A stretch of DNA of 64,000 nucleotides. Origin: Asanoa sp. WMMD1127 (lineage in GTDB: Bacteria; Actinomycetota; Actinomycetes; Mycobacteriales; Micromonosporaceae). Positions 33,820 to 42,565 of this stretch are shown in pieces. The stretch covers positions 2,976,001-3,040,000 of the forward strand of contig NZ_JARUBP010000001.1 of the NCBI RefSeq assembly GCF_029626225.1, written 5' to 3'. The notes under the pieces were generated by a model. It did no database searches and was not told where the DNA came from. It saw nothing but the letters and a program-made list of their open reading frames with translations. A program made the position numbers and the translations under genes. Position 1 is the first letter of the stretch. Each line of letters opens with the position of its first letter.

Positions 33820-35433
33820 ATGACCACGCAAGCGCCACAGGCACAGCAGGCACTGGCGCCACAGAAGATCCGCGTCATCCTCGCCGGTCTGATGATCGCG
33901 ATGATGCTCGCGATGCTCGACAACATGATCGTCAGCACGGCGCTGCCGCGCATCGTCAGTGAGTTCGGGGGCCTCGACCACTTCACCTGGGTGGTCACCG
34001 CCTACGTGCTCGGCACGACCGTCTCGACGCCGATCTGGGGCAAGCTCGGCGACCTCTACGGCCGCAAGTCCGTCTTCCTTACCTCGATCATTATCTTCCT
34101 GATCGGCTCCGCGCTCTGCGGAATGGCCGGCTCGGCGATGTTCGGTGGCGCCGGCGACGGCATGATCGAGCTGATCGCGTTCCGGGCCGTGCAGGGCCTG
34201 GGCGCCGGCGGCCTGATGGTCGGCGTCATGGCGATCATCGGTGACCTGGTGCCGCCCCGCGAGCGCGGCCGCTACCAGGGCATGATCGCCGGCATCATGG
34301 CGATCGCGATGGTCGCGGGCCCGCTGGTCGGCGGTTTCATCACCGACCACCTGTCGTGGCGATGGGCGTTCTACGTCAACCTGCCGCTGGGCGGCCTGGC
34401 GCTGCTGGTCCTGGCCACCCGGATGCACCTGCCGCGCTACCGCACCGAGCACCGGATCGACTACCTCGGCGCCGCCCTGCTCTCCGTCGGCATCACCGCG
34501 CTCGTGCTGATCACCACCTGGGGCGGCAACGAGTACGACTGGACCTCGCCGCAGATCCTCGGCCTGGCCGCGCTGACCGTGGTCGCGCTGGTGACCTTCG
34601 GCTTCGTCGAGCGCCGCGCGCCCGAGCCGATCCTGCCGCTGCACCTGTTCACCAACCGCAACTTCGCCCTGATCTCCGCGGTCGGCTTCCTGCTCGGCTT
34701 CGCGATGTTCGGCGCGATGAACTTCCTGCCGCTGTTCCAGCAGACCGTCCAGGGCGCCTCGGCGACCAACAGCGGCCTGCTGCTTCTGCCGCTGATGTTC
34801 GGCATGCTGGTCGTCTCGGTGATCACCGGCCGGGTCATCACCAAGACCGGCCGCTACCGGATCTTCCCGATCATCGGCGGCGTCGCCCTCCTCGCCGGCA
34901 TGGCGCTGCTCGCCACGATCAACGCCGACACGAGCAAGCTGGTGCTCTCGCTCTACATGGTCGTACTCGGCGTCGGCATGGGCTTCCTCATGCAGACCTC
35001 GATGCTGATCGCGCAGAACAGCGTGGAGCAGAAGGACCTCGGCGCCGGCAGCGGCGCGGCCACGTTCTTCAGGTCGATCGGCGGCTCGATCGGCATCGCC
35101 CTCTTCGGCGCGCTCTTCGTGCACCAGCTGGCGAAGTCCCCGGCCGGCGGCGCCCTCAGCGGCGGCGACGGCGCGGGCGTCAACCCGACCGCGCTGCACA
35201 ACCTCCCGGCCCAGATCCGCGACGCGGTGATGACCGGCCTGGCCGACTCGATCGCCTATGTGTTCGTCTGGGCCGCCGTGATCGTCGTCCTCGTGCCGGT
35301 GCTGGCCTGGTTCGTCAAGGAGATCCCGCTGCGCGGCTCGGCCGACCGGCCGGCGCCGGACGGCGGCAAGGAGGACACCCCGGCCGACGACGCCGAGGTC
35401 GCCCTGGCCAAGGCGGAGGCCGTCGCGGACTGA
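33820..35433 (+). CDS. MFS drug efflux transporter, DHA2 (14-helix) family
   Basis: A 537-residue EmrB/QacA-type transporter. The first helix has MLDNMIVSTALPRI (motif D1), motif A is GKLGDLYGRKSVFL, and motif C is GIMAIAMVAGPLVGGFITDHLSWRWAFYVNLP. Fourteen hydrophobic segments can be counted, followed by an acidic cytosolic tail. Such pumps export hydrophobic drugs or endogenous metabolites with proton exchange. A GGGGGG tract is the probable ribosome site for the ATG at 33820. Controlled presumably by the divergent TetR. Confidence 0.92.
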   Translation: MTTQAPQAQQALAPQKIRVILAGLMIAMMLAMLDNMIVSTALPRIVSEFGGLDHFTWVVTAYVLGTTVSTPIWGKLGDLYGRKSVFLTSIIIFLIGSALCGMAGSAMFGGAGDGMIELIAFRAVQGLGAGGLMVGVMAIIGDLVPPRERGRYQGMIAGIMAIAMVAGPLVGGFITDHLSWRWAFYVNLPLGGLALLVLATRMHLPRYRTEHRIDYLGAALLSVGITALVLITTWGGNEYDWTSPQILGLAALTVVALVTFGFVERRAPEPILPLHLFTNRNFALISAVGFLLGFAMFGAMNFLPLFQQTVQGASATNSGLLLLPLMFGMLVVSVITGRVITKTGRYRIFPIIGGVALLAGMALLATINADTSKLVLSLYMVVLGVGMGFLMQTSMLIAQNSVEQKDLGAGSGAATFFRSIGGSIGIALFGALFVHQLAKSPAGGALSGGDGAGVNPTALHNLPAQIRDAVMTGLADSIAYVFVWAAVIVVLVPVLAWFVKEIPLRGSADRPAPDGGKEDTPADDAEVALAKAEAVAD

Positions 35434-35451
35434 CGCTTCGCCGCCCGCGAG

Positions 35452-35477
35452 CGCCCCCGGCCTGCGGGCCGGGGGCG
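35452..35477. terminator. Terminator after the MFS gene
   Basis: CGCCCCCGGCC and GGCCGGGGGCG form an 11-bp perfect stem around the loop TGCG, 19 bp past the MFS stop and just before the end of the convergent small gene. Confidence 0.75.
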
Positions 35478-35484
35478 TCTCCGT

Positions 35485-35781
35485 TCACCGGTGTCCGCGG
35501 CCGGTCACGCGCGAGGGCGCCCGGCGGCGGACGGCCGCCACGACGCCGAGCGTGCCGAGGCAGACGAGCAGGCTTGCGGCCACCGCCGGCAGGGCGTAGG
35601 TGTAGGCCAGCAACGCGGCCGCCACGCGCGGACCCCAGGTGCAGGCCGTGGACGTCGCATCGTCGCCGGTGCACGGCCCCGGCGCACGCTCGGGCCGGGT
35701 GACCACCCACAGAGCACAGGTCGCCAGCACCGCGACATGCCCGGCGACCAACCGGAGCGCCGCTTTCGCCGTGCGATCCAT
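35485..35781 (-). CDS. Small membrane protein, paralogue 1
   Basis: A 98-residue protein starting MDRTAKAALRLVAG. One hydrophobic segment lies at residues about 8-25, then a short cysteine-containing external loop (GPCTGDDATSTACTW), and a second long hydrophobic region (about 50-82). It aligns over its whole length with the next gene upstream. The ATG at 35781 is chosen for that alignment. No known family. Confidence 0.6.
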   Translation of the reverse strand: MDRTAKAALRLVAGHVAVLATCALWVVTRPERAPGPCTGDDATSTACTWGPRVAAALLAYTYALPAVAASLLVCLGTLGVVAAVRRRAPSRVTGRGHR

Positions 35782-35830
35782 GGCCGCGACGCTAGCGGGA
35801 CCGGCCGAAGCGGCGCGTGAGCCCGCATGC

Positions 35831-36151
35831 CTAGGGCCGGTCCTGCCGATCAACGCGGCTGTCGACGGGCCGAGCCACCGTCAGACGCCCCCCGGGTCGG
35901 GCCCGGCACCGAGCCACGACCGCCACCACCGCCAGGCACACCACGAGGCTGATCAGCAGTGCCGGGACGCCGAACATGGCGATCAGGAGGCGGGCGCTGT
36001 CGCGGGGTGCCGGCACGCAGCCGAAGCCGATTCCTTCGCACTGGCCGTCCGGGTTGTGGTCCGGCAAGGCGAACGTGCCGGCGCAGGCGAGGGCCAACAG
36101 CGCCGCGTGGGCGGCGGCCACCCACAGCGCCGCCTTCCCGCTCCGATTCAT
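35831..36151 (-). CDS. Small membrane protein, paralogue 2
   Basis: A 106-residue protein starting MNRSGKAALWVAAAHAALLA. It has the same plan as the following gene: hydrophobic segment, a loop with two cysteines (GQCEGIGFGCVP), a second hydrophobic region (about 55-82) and a basic tail. The paired loop cysteines suggest an external disulfide. The two genes are a recent or conserved tandem duplication. Function unknown. Confidence 0.62.
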   Translation of the reverse strand: MNRSGKAALWVAAAHAALLALACAGTFALPDHNPDGQCEGIGFGCVPAPRDSARLLIAMFGVPALLISLVVCLAVVAVVARCRARPGGRLTVARPVDSRVDRQDRP

Positions 36152-36288
36152 GGCGCGACGTTAACCGCGGCACGCCAACCAACGCCTGAGCCCGCGACCC
36201 CAGAGGTCCACCGCCGGCTGCTCGGAACGTTGCGATATCGAAGAGTTTCGTGCAGAATCGAGCAGGAATCGCGCAGGGGAGGCACACC

Positions 36289-37344
36289 ATGGGAGCACCG
36301 GGCGCCGGGATGGCCGCCGACATCGCCGAGCAGCCGGAGGTGTTCGCCGGGTTGCTGGAGCCGGCGCACGCCGACCCGATCGCCGCTGTCGCGGCCGCGA
36401 TCGTCGAGCGGCGGCCGCGGCACGTCGTGTTCACCGCGCGCGGCACGTCCGACCACGCGGCGATCTACGGCGCCTACCTGGCCGAGATCCGGCTCGGGCT
36501 GCCCGCCGGGCTGGCCTCGCCGAGCGCGGTCACGGTGTTCGGCGCCCGCCCTGACCTGTCGCAGGCGCTGGTCATCGGGGTGAGCCAGAGCGGCGGCTCG
36601 TCGGACCTGACCGAGGTGGTCCGGGCCGCCCGCGAGACCGGCGCGCTCACCCTGGCGATCACCAACAACCCCGACTCGGCGCTGGCCGGCGCCGCGGAGC
36701 TGCACATCGACGTGGCCGCCGGGCACGAGCGCGCGGTCGCGGCGACCAAGACCTACACGGCGGAGCTGCTCGCGCTGCTCCTGCTCGTCGAGGGCATCCG
36801 GGCCGGCGACGGCCGGGTGCCGGCCGACGAGCTGCGTACGCTGGCCGATCTTCCCGCCCTGGCCACCACGGCCCTGGCCGACCCGACGGCGCCCGACCTG
36901 GCGCGCCGCTACCGGTTCGCGGCGCGGATGGTCACCACGGGCCGCGGCTACGCCTACCCGACCGCCCGCGAGGCCGCCCTCAAGCTGATGGAGACCTCCT
37001 ACCTGCCGGCCCTGTCGTTCTCCGGCGCCGACCTGCTGCACGGCCCGCTCGCCCTGGCCGACCCCGACGTCCCGGTGCTGGCCGTGGTCGGCGCGGGCCC
37101 GGGCGGAGCGGCAATGCGCGACGTCCTCGCCCGCCTCGGCGAACGCCGCGCCGACGTGGTCACCGTGGGCCCGGCCGACGTGCCCGGCGCCTCGGCGCGG
37201 CTGGCGGTGCCCGAGGTCGACGAGCGCCTGGCCCCGCTGCTCGACATCCTCCCGCTGCAGCGCCTCGCCCTGGCGCTGGCCCTGGCCCGCGGCGAGAACC
37301 CCGACGCCCCGCGCGGCCTGGCCAAAGTGACCAGCACCTACTGA
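36289..37344 (+). CDS. SIS-domain sugar isomerase, GlmS C-terminal-like
   Basis: A 351-residue protein with two SIS domains (about residues 30-175 and 200-335) but no glutaminase domain. It has FTARGTSDHAAIYGAYL, the phosphate-binding SQSGGSSDL and the segment AATKTYTAELLALLLL, as in amino-sugar deaminases or isomerases of the AgaS/GlmS-C type. AGGGGAGG precedes the ATG at 36289. The upstream CGAAGAGTTTCG (36241 region) is a loose inverted repeat that might bind a regulator. The exact reaction is unknown; an amino-sugar phosphate is the likely substrate. Confidence 0.82.
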   Translation: MGAPGAGMAADIAEQPEVFAGLLEPAHADPIAAVAAAIVERRPRHVVFTARGTSDHAAIYGAYLAEIRLGLPAGLASPSAVTVFGARPDLSQALVIGVSQSGGSSDLTEVVRAARETGALTLAITNNPDSALAGAAELHIDVAAGHERAVAATKTYTAELLALLLLVEGIRAGDGRVPADELRTLADLPALATTALADPTAPDLARRYRFAARMVTTGRGYAYPTAREAALKLMETSYLPALSFSGADLLHGPLALADPDVPVLAVVGAGPGGAAMRDVLARLGERRADVVTVGPADVPGASARLAVPEVDERLAPLLDILPLQRLALALALARGENPDAPRGLAKVTSTY

Positions 37345-37363
37345 CACGTGGCACGCTTGCGCT

Positions 37364-38866
37364 GTGTCCACCCTGCGTGACCTAGTCGAAGAGCACACCG
37401 CCCTGCGGCGGGGTGACATCGACCATCTGCACCGGATCGCCGGCGAGTGGCAGCTGCTCTCCGACCTGTCCTTCGCCGACCTGCTGCTCTGGGTGCCGGT
37501 CGACGACGAGGGCGGCTTCCTCTGCGTCGCGCAGGTCCGGCCGACCACGGCGCCCACGGCCTACCAGGACGACCAGGTCGGCCGGATCGTCGGCGGGCCC
37601 GAGGTGGCGCACCTGGACATCGCCTACCGCGAGGGCCGGATCTGGCGCGAGGGCGATCCCGTCTGGTACGGCGACACCCCCGCCCGCCACGAGGCCATCC
37701 CGGTGCGGCTGCGGTCGGCCGACGGCGAGAGCGGCGCGGTGATCGCCGTCGTGGGCCGGGACACCAACCTCTCGACCGCGCGTACGCCCAGCCAGCTCGA
37801 GCTCAACTACCTCACCACGGCCGACGACCTGGCCCAGATGACCTCGGACGGCACCTTTCCGCCGCGCCGGCATCCGGGCGAGACGACCTCGGCGCCGCGG
37901 GTCGGTGACGGGCTCGTCCGCCTCGACGCCAGCGGCAAGGTCACCTTCGCGAGCCCGAACGCGCAGTCCGCGTACCGCCGGCTCGGTTTCGCCGCCCATC
38001 TCGTCGGCGAGGACCTGGCCGTGCTGATCAAGCGGCTGGCCGACGACCCGCTGGAGGGCACCGACGCGGCCAACCGGGTGCTGGCGTCGCTGCGCGGCGA
38101 GGCGCCGGCCCGCAAGGAGGTCGACGCCCGCGGCGCGACCGTGCTGCACCGGGCGCTGCCGCTGATGCCCGCGGGCGTGCCGATCGGGTCCCTGGTGCTG
38201 GTCCGCGACATCACCGAGGTACGCCGCCGCGACCGCGCCCTGATCACCAAGGACGCCACCATCCGGGAGATCCACCACCGGGTCAAGAACAACCTGCAGA
38301 CGGTCGCGGCGCTGCTCCGCCTGCAGGCCCGCCGCGTCGGCATCCCGGCCGCCCGGGCGGCGCTGGAGGAGTCGGTGCGCCGGGTGGCGTCGATCGCGCT
38401 GGTGCACGAGACGCTGTCGATGTCGAGCGACGAGGCGGTCGAGTTCGACGGGATCGTCGACAAGGTCGCCGGCGCGGCCACCGAGGTGGCCAGCACGGAG
38501 CTGTCGGTACGGATGCGCCGCGAGGGCTCGTTCGGCGTGCTGCCCGCCGAGATCGCCACGTCGTTGGTGATGGTGCTCAACGAGCTGCTGCTGAACGCGG
38601 CCGAGCACGGCTTCGCCGGCGACGGCGCGGTGGAGCCGGAGGTCGTGGTCGCGGTGCACCGGTTCCGCAAGCAGCTGCACGTCACGGTGGCCGACAACGG
38701 TCGCGGCCTGCCGCCCGACTTCGACCCGGACAAGGGCGGCCGGCTGGGGCTCCAGATCGTCCGGGCGCTGGCCACGGGGGAGCTGCGCGGATCGATCGAG
38801 CTGCGCAACCGGGCTGAAGGTGGCACCGAAGCGGTGCTGGTCGTGCCCTTGGGCAAGGCCCGCTGA
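37364..38866 (+). CDS. pdtaS: Sensor histidine kinase PdtaS
   Basis: A 500-residue soluble kinase. An N-terminal GAF-like domain (about 20-160) and a PAS domain (about 180-290) precede a HisKA_2 domain with REIHHRVKNNLQTVAALLRLQARR (His304/305) and an ATPase domain (LNELLLNAAEHGF, VADNGRGLP, GLQIVRAL). In mycobacteria PdtaS signals to the ANTAR RNA-binding regulator PdtaR and is encoded beside whiB1 and sigH, the same neighbourhood as here. A GTG start, 19 bp after the SIS gene. PdtaR is not in the window. Confidence 0.9.
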   Translation: MSTLRDLVEEHTALRRGDIDHLHRIAGEWQLLSDLSFADLLLWVPVDDEGGFLCVAQVRPTTAPTAYQDDQVGRIVGGPEVAHLDIAYREGRIWREGDPVWYGDTPARHEAIPVRLRSADGESGAVIAVVGRDTNLSTARTPSQLELNYLTTADDLAQMTSDGTFPPRRHPGETTSAPRVGDGLVRLDASGKVTFASPNAQSAYRRLGFAAHLVGEDLAVLIKRLADDPLEGTDAANRVLASLRGEAPARKEVDARGATVLHRALPLMPAGVPIGSLVLVRDITEVRRRDRALITKDATIREIHHRVKNNLQTVAALLRLQARRVGIPAARAALEESVRRVASIALVHETLSMSSDEAVEFDGIVDKVAGAATEVASTELSVRMRREGSFGVLPAEIATSLVMVLNELLLNAAEHGFAGDGAVEPEVVVAVHRFRKQLHVTVADNGRGLPPDFDPDKGGRLGLQIVRALATGELRGSIELRNRAEGGTEAVLVVPLGKAR

Positions 38867-38898
38867 CGGGTAATTGGCCGAAGGCGGCGGAGCAAGGG

Positions 38899-40353
38899 TC
38901 ATCGCGAGGTTAGCAACGCCACGGTCAGGCCGGGCTCGTGCCAGATCTGCCGGGTCGTGTAGGCCGCGCGCAGCGCGGCCCCCTTCTCGCCCGGCACGGC
39001 CGCCAGCGGATTGGCCAGGTCCCCGTCGGACAGCAGCCACAGCCGGTCGGCGCCGGCCGCGGCCAGGCACGCCGCCGGGTCACCGCACTCCGTCGCCCGC
39101 AGCTCGCCCCGCTCGATCGCCGTCTGCCGGACCAGCACGTCGCGTGGCGCCGCGCCGCCCAGGCCGCGGGCCACGGCGACGTCAAGCATCCGCCAGCCGG
39201 CCCGCGGTTCGTAGACGATCCCGTCCCCGGGCTGGGCGTTGGCCCCGATCACCGCGACCGCCGCCGGGTAGTCGACCGGCGCCGTGCGCGGCCATTCGTG
39301 GGTCCGCCGGAGGCCCACCTGCGCCGGGGCGCCGAGCACGGCGATCACCGCGACGAGCGCGAGCGCGTGGGCCAGCCGAAGTCGGGTCACGCCGATCGCG
39401 GCCAGCACGCACAGCAGCGACACGGTGAAGAGCAGATAGCGCGGCACCCAGAACGGCGCGAGCCGGCCGGCGGTGAACAGCAGCAGCGCTGGCAGCATGA
39501 CGGACAGGGCCAGCACGGTCGGCCAGCGTCCCCGGGTCAGCGCCCAGCCCACCGCGGCCAGCACTATGAGCGCACCACCGACGGCCGCCGCCTGCAGAAC
39601 GCTGCCGGGCAGGTCGACGAGGTCGGCCAGTCCGGGTTTGGGGACCCAATTAAGCTGCGCATCCTGCTGACCCCGGCCGCGCCACAGCAGAGGCGACAGC
39701 AGCACGGCCACCGTGCCGACCGTCGCCGCGAAGCCGATCACCGCCCGCCGGATGCCGATCGCAGCCGCCGCGTGTCCGGCCACCACCAGCAGCCCGACCA
39801 CGTTGCACAGCCCGAGCCCGAGCAGGGCGAGCCCGTACCCCACGAAGCGCCAACCGGTCGGTCGGTCCACCGCCCGCACCAGCAGCAGCGTGGCCAGGAC
39901 GGCGAACAGCGCCGCGAACGCGTACCCCCGGGCCTCCTGGCCATAGCGCGAGGTGCTCGGCACGACCGCGAACAGCAACCCGGCGACCAGGCCGGCCCGG
40001 GCGCCGAAGAGACGCGTGCCGAGCTGGGTGGTGAGGGCCGCGGCGCCGGCCATCGCGAGGAGCGACGGCAGTCGCAGGGCCACGACCGAGTCACCGAAGA
40101 GCGCGATCCAGCCGTGCAGGAAGACGTAGTACGGGCCGCTGACCGCGTCGATGCCGCCGAGCATCCGCCAGAGGTCGGGCAGCGGGCGGCCGGCGGCGCT
40201 CCAGGTCGCCAGCTCGTCGCGCCACAGCGGCGCGCGGCCGAGCTGGACACCGACGATCAACACGGTCAGGACGGCCGGCGCCAGCGGCGCCCACGGCCGC
40301 GCGCGGCGCCGCACGTCGACGGCCAGGCGGGCACGATCGAGCTGCTGCGTCAT
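38899..40353 (-). CDS. Polytopic GT-C-type mannosyltransferase-like membrane protein
   Basis: A 484-residue protein with about eleven membrane helices. The first external loop carries LWRDELATWSAAGRPLPDLW, an acidic pair typical of GT-C glycosyltransferases of family 39, followed by GPYYVFLHGWIALFG and RLPSLLAMAG. The C-terminal 110 residues are soluble (VDYPAAVAVIGANAQPGDGIVYEPR). Such proteins transfer sugars from polyprenyl phosphate donors on the outer membrane face. The ATG at 40353 is the best start. Substrate not deducible. Confidence 0.8.
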   Translation of the reverse strand: MTQQLDRARLAVDVRRRARPWAPLAPAVLTVLIVGVQLGRAPLWRDELATWSAAGRPLPDLWRMLGGIDAVSGPYYVFLHGWIALFGDSVVALRLPSLLAMAGAAALTTQLGTRLFGARAGLVAGLLFAVVPSTSRYGQEARGYAFAALFAVLATLLLVRAVDRPTGWRFVGYGLALLGLGLCNVVGLLVVAGHAAAAIGIRRAVIGFAATVGTVAVLLSPLLWRGRGQQDAQLNWVPKPGLADLVDLPGSVLQAAAVGGALIVLAAVGWALTRGRWPTVLALSVMLPALLLFTAGRLAPFWVPRYLLFTVSLLCVLAAIGVTRLRLAHALALVAVIAVLGAPAQVGLRRTHEWPRTAPVDYPAAVAVIGANAQPGDGIVYEPRAGWRMLDVAVARGLGGAAPRDVLVRQTAIERGELRATECGDPAACLAAAGADRLWLLSDGDLANPLAAVPGEKGAALRAAYTTRQIWHEPGLTVALLTSR

Positions 40354-40474
40354 TTGCCGGCTCCCCCGATGCGCCGCAAATGTCACTATTGCCCGATCAG
40401 CCTAACGTGAACCAGCCCACACGGGGGCCCGGCATCTGGGACTGCCCGAGGCTTTCGGAGGCTGCTGTGGCAGC

Positions 40475-40585
40475 ATGATGAGCGTGACTGCAACCGCCGA
40501 TCGTCGAATGGTGATGCTGGGCCTCACGGTCCGCCGCCACGTCGACTACGGCCGCGTTCGCAGTGCCATGTGTCCGGCTCACTGA
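40475..40585 (+). CDS. Cysteine-containing leader peptide of the sulfite-reductase operon
   Basis: A 36-codon frame, or 23 codons from the ATG at 40514, ending RRHVDYGRVRSAMCPAH. The HVDxxRVxSAxC pattern resembles the short actinobacterial 'putative leader peptides' annotated upstream of sulfur-assimilation genes. GGAGG at 40457-40461 is 13 bases from the first ATG. Slow translation at the Cys codon near the end would report low cysteinyl-tRNA. Overlapping hairpins follow, fitting an attenuation device for the genes downstream. Confidence 0.65.
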   Translation: MMSVTATADRRMVMLGLTVRRHVDYGRVRSAMCPAH

Positions 40586-40588
40586 CGA

Positions 40589-40619
40589 CGCCCGACTCAC
40601 GTCCGGGCGCGTCCGCGCC
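40589..40619 (+). promoter_or_regulatory. Mutually exclusive hairpins between leader and sulfite reductase
   Basis: CGCCCG (40589-40594) can pair with CGGGCG (40604-40609), while GGCGCG (40606-40611) can pair with CGCGCC (40614-40619). The two stems share bases 40606-40609, so only one can form. The arrangement right after the leader stop suggests transcriptional or translational attenuation. Confidence 0.5.
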
Positions 40620-40684
40620 GGGCATTTCTGTGTCTTCCCGCTCGCGCGACGCGCCGTAGGTCAACCCTTCGGAGGAACGCCGCG

Positions 40685-42370
40685 ATGGCGGTCAGCAGCA
40701 CCCCAGCCCGCACGCCCCGCCGCGCCCGGGGCGAGGGCCAGTGGGCTCTCGGGCACCGCGAGCCGCTCAACGCCAACGAGCGCACCAAGAAGGACGACGA
40801 CCCGCTCAACGTGCGGGCCCGGATCGAGAACATCTACGCGCACGGCGGCTTCGCCTCGATCGACCCGGCCGACCTCCGCGGCCGCTTCCGCTGGTGGGGC
40901 CTCTACACCCAGCGCAAGGCCGGCATCGACGGCGGTCGCACCGCGGTGCTCGAGCCGCACGAGCTCGAGGACGAGTTCTTCATGCTCCGCGTACGCGTCG
41001 ACGGCGGCCAGCTCAGCCTCGAACAGCTCCGGGTGATCGCCGAGATCTCCGCCGAGTTCGGTCGCGACACGGCCGACATCACCGACCGCCAGAACATCCA
41101 GCTGCACTGGATCCGGGTCGAGGACGTGCCGGAGATCTGGCGGCGGCTCGAGGCGGTCGGCCTGCAGACCACCGAGGCCTGTGGCGACTGCCCCCGGGTC
41201 GTGCTCGGCAGCCCGGTCGCGGGCGTGTCCGCCGACGAGGTGCTCGACCCGACGCCGGCCATCGACGAGATCGTCGAGCGGTTCGTGGGCAGCAAGGAGT
41301 TCTCCAACCTGCCCCGCAAGTTCAAGTCGTCGGTGTCGTGGCTCGCCGACATGCCCTACGAGGTCAACGACATCTCGTTTCTCGGCGTCGAGCACCCCGA
41401 CTACGGCCCGGGGTTCGACCTCTGGGTCGGCGGCGGCCTGTCCACCAACCCGATGCTGGCCAAGCGCCTCGGCGTGTGGGTGCCGCTGGCCGAGGTGCCC
41501 GAGGTCTGGTCGGGCGTGGTCGGCATCTTCCGCGACTACGGCTACCGGCGGCTGCGGCACCGGGCCCGGCTCAAGTTCCTCGTCGCCGACTGGGGCATCG
41601 AGAAGTTCCGCGAGGTGCTGGAGAAGGAATACCTCGGCCGGTCGCTTGTGGACGGTCCAGCGCCGGTGCTGCCGGACAAGCCGATCGACCACATCGGCGT
41701 GCACGAGCAGCGCGACGGGCGTTACTACGTCGGGGCCGCGCCGGTCGTGGGTCGCGTTTCCGGTTCACAACTCGCGGCGCTGGCCGACGTCGTCGAGGCG
41801 CACGGCAGCGGGCGGGTCAGCCTCACGCCGTACCAGAAGCTGCTCGTCCTGGACGTGCCCGCCGAACGCACCGAGTCGCTGGTGACGGCGCTGCGCGGGA
41901 TCGGGCTCGAGGCCCGGCCGTCGAGCTGGCGGCGCGCGACGATGGCCTGCACCGGCATCGAATACTGCAAGCTGGCCATCGTCGAGACCAAGGCCCGCGG
42001 CCAGGAGCTCGTGGCCCGGCTGGAGGAAAGGCTCGGCGACATCGACGCCGAGATCACCATCAACATCAACGGCTGCCCGAACGCCTGCGCCCGCACGCAG
42101 ACCGCCGACATCGGCCTCAAAGGACAGTTGGTGGTCGGCCCCGACGGCCGCCAGGTCGAAGGGTTCCAGGTGCACCTCGGCGGCGGGCTCGGCATGGCGC
42201 AGGGCCAGACCGCCGGTTTCGGCCGCAAGCTGCGCGGCCTCAAGACCACGGCCGACGAGCTCCCGGCGTACGTCGAGCGCCTCGCCCGCCGTTACCTCGC
42301 TGACCGGTCCGGCCCCGACGAGGCGTTCGCCCAGTGGGTGCTCCGGGTCGACGAGGAGGCATTGCGGTGA
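40685..42370 (+). CDS. sir: Assimilatory sulfite (nitrite) reductase, ferredoxin-type
   Basis: A 561-residue siroheme and [4Fe-4S] reductase. The two-repeat ferrodoxin-like layout is clear. The cluster cysteines are in MACTGIEYCKLA (C-x5-C) and NGCPNACA (C-x3-C). Siroheme-binding residues lie in TDRQNIQLHWIR and in WLADMPYEVNDIS. The enzyme reduces sulfite to sulfide with ferredoxin. The neighbours cysH and a sirohydrochlorin chelatase confirm a sulfite rather than nitrite role. GGAGG precedes the ATG. Its TGA overlaps the next GTG. Confidence 0.93.
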   Translation: MAVSSTPARTPRRARGEGQWALGHREPLNANERTKKDDDPLNVRARIENIYAHGGFASIDPADLRGRFRWWGLYTQRKAGIDGGRTAVLEPHELEDEFFMLRVRVDGGQLSLEQLRVIAEISAEFGRDTADITDRQNIQLHWIRVEDVPEIWRRLEAVGLQTTEACGDCPRVVLGSPVAGVSADEVLDPTPAIDEIVERFVGSKEFSNLPRKFKSSVSWLADMPYEVNDISFLGVEHPDYGPGFDLWVGGGLSTNPMLAKRLGVWVPLAEVPEVWSGVVGIFRDYGYRRLRHRARLKFLVADWGIEKFREVLEKEYLGRSLVDGPAPVLPDKPIDHIGVHEQRDGRYYVGAAPVVGRVSGSQLAALADVVEAHGSGRVSLTPYQKLLVLDVPAERTESLVTALRGIGLEARPSSWRRATMACTGIEYCKLAIVETKARGQELVARLEERLGDIDAEITININGCPNACARTQTADIGLKGQLVVGPDGRQVEGFQVHLGGGLGMAQGQTAGFGRKLRGLKTTADELPAYVERLARRYLADRSGPDEAFAQWVLRVDEEALR

Positions 42371-42561
42371 GCTCCGAGACCCGGGCCGCGCCCATGTACT
42401 GCCCGTACTGCGCCGAAGAGGACCTGCGCCCCCACGAGGAGTCGCACGGCGCGTGGGAGTGCCGCGGGTGCCAGCGGGTCTTCTCGGTGAAGTTCCTCGG
42501 CCTGCGTGCGGCCGGCGTGTCCAACTCCGCTCCAACTCCGCTGACGGAAGAGGTGAGGTGA
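42367..42561 (+). CDS. Small zinc-ribbon-like protein of the sulfur operon
   Basis: A 64-residue protein with two CxxC motifs, MYCPYCAEEDLRPHE and WECRGCQRVF, which should form one zinc ribbon. The GTG start overlaps the stop of the sulfite reductase by 4 bp, so its synthesis is coupled. Co-occurrence between sir and cysH in actinobacteria suggests an accessory role in sulfite reduction, but its function is not known. Confidence 0.8.
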   Translation: MSSETRAAPMYCPYCAEEDLRPHEESHGAWECRGCQRVFSVKFLGLRAAGVSNSAPTPLTEEVR

Positions 42562-42565
42562 CCCG

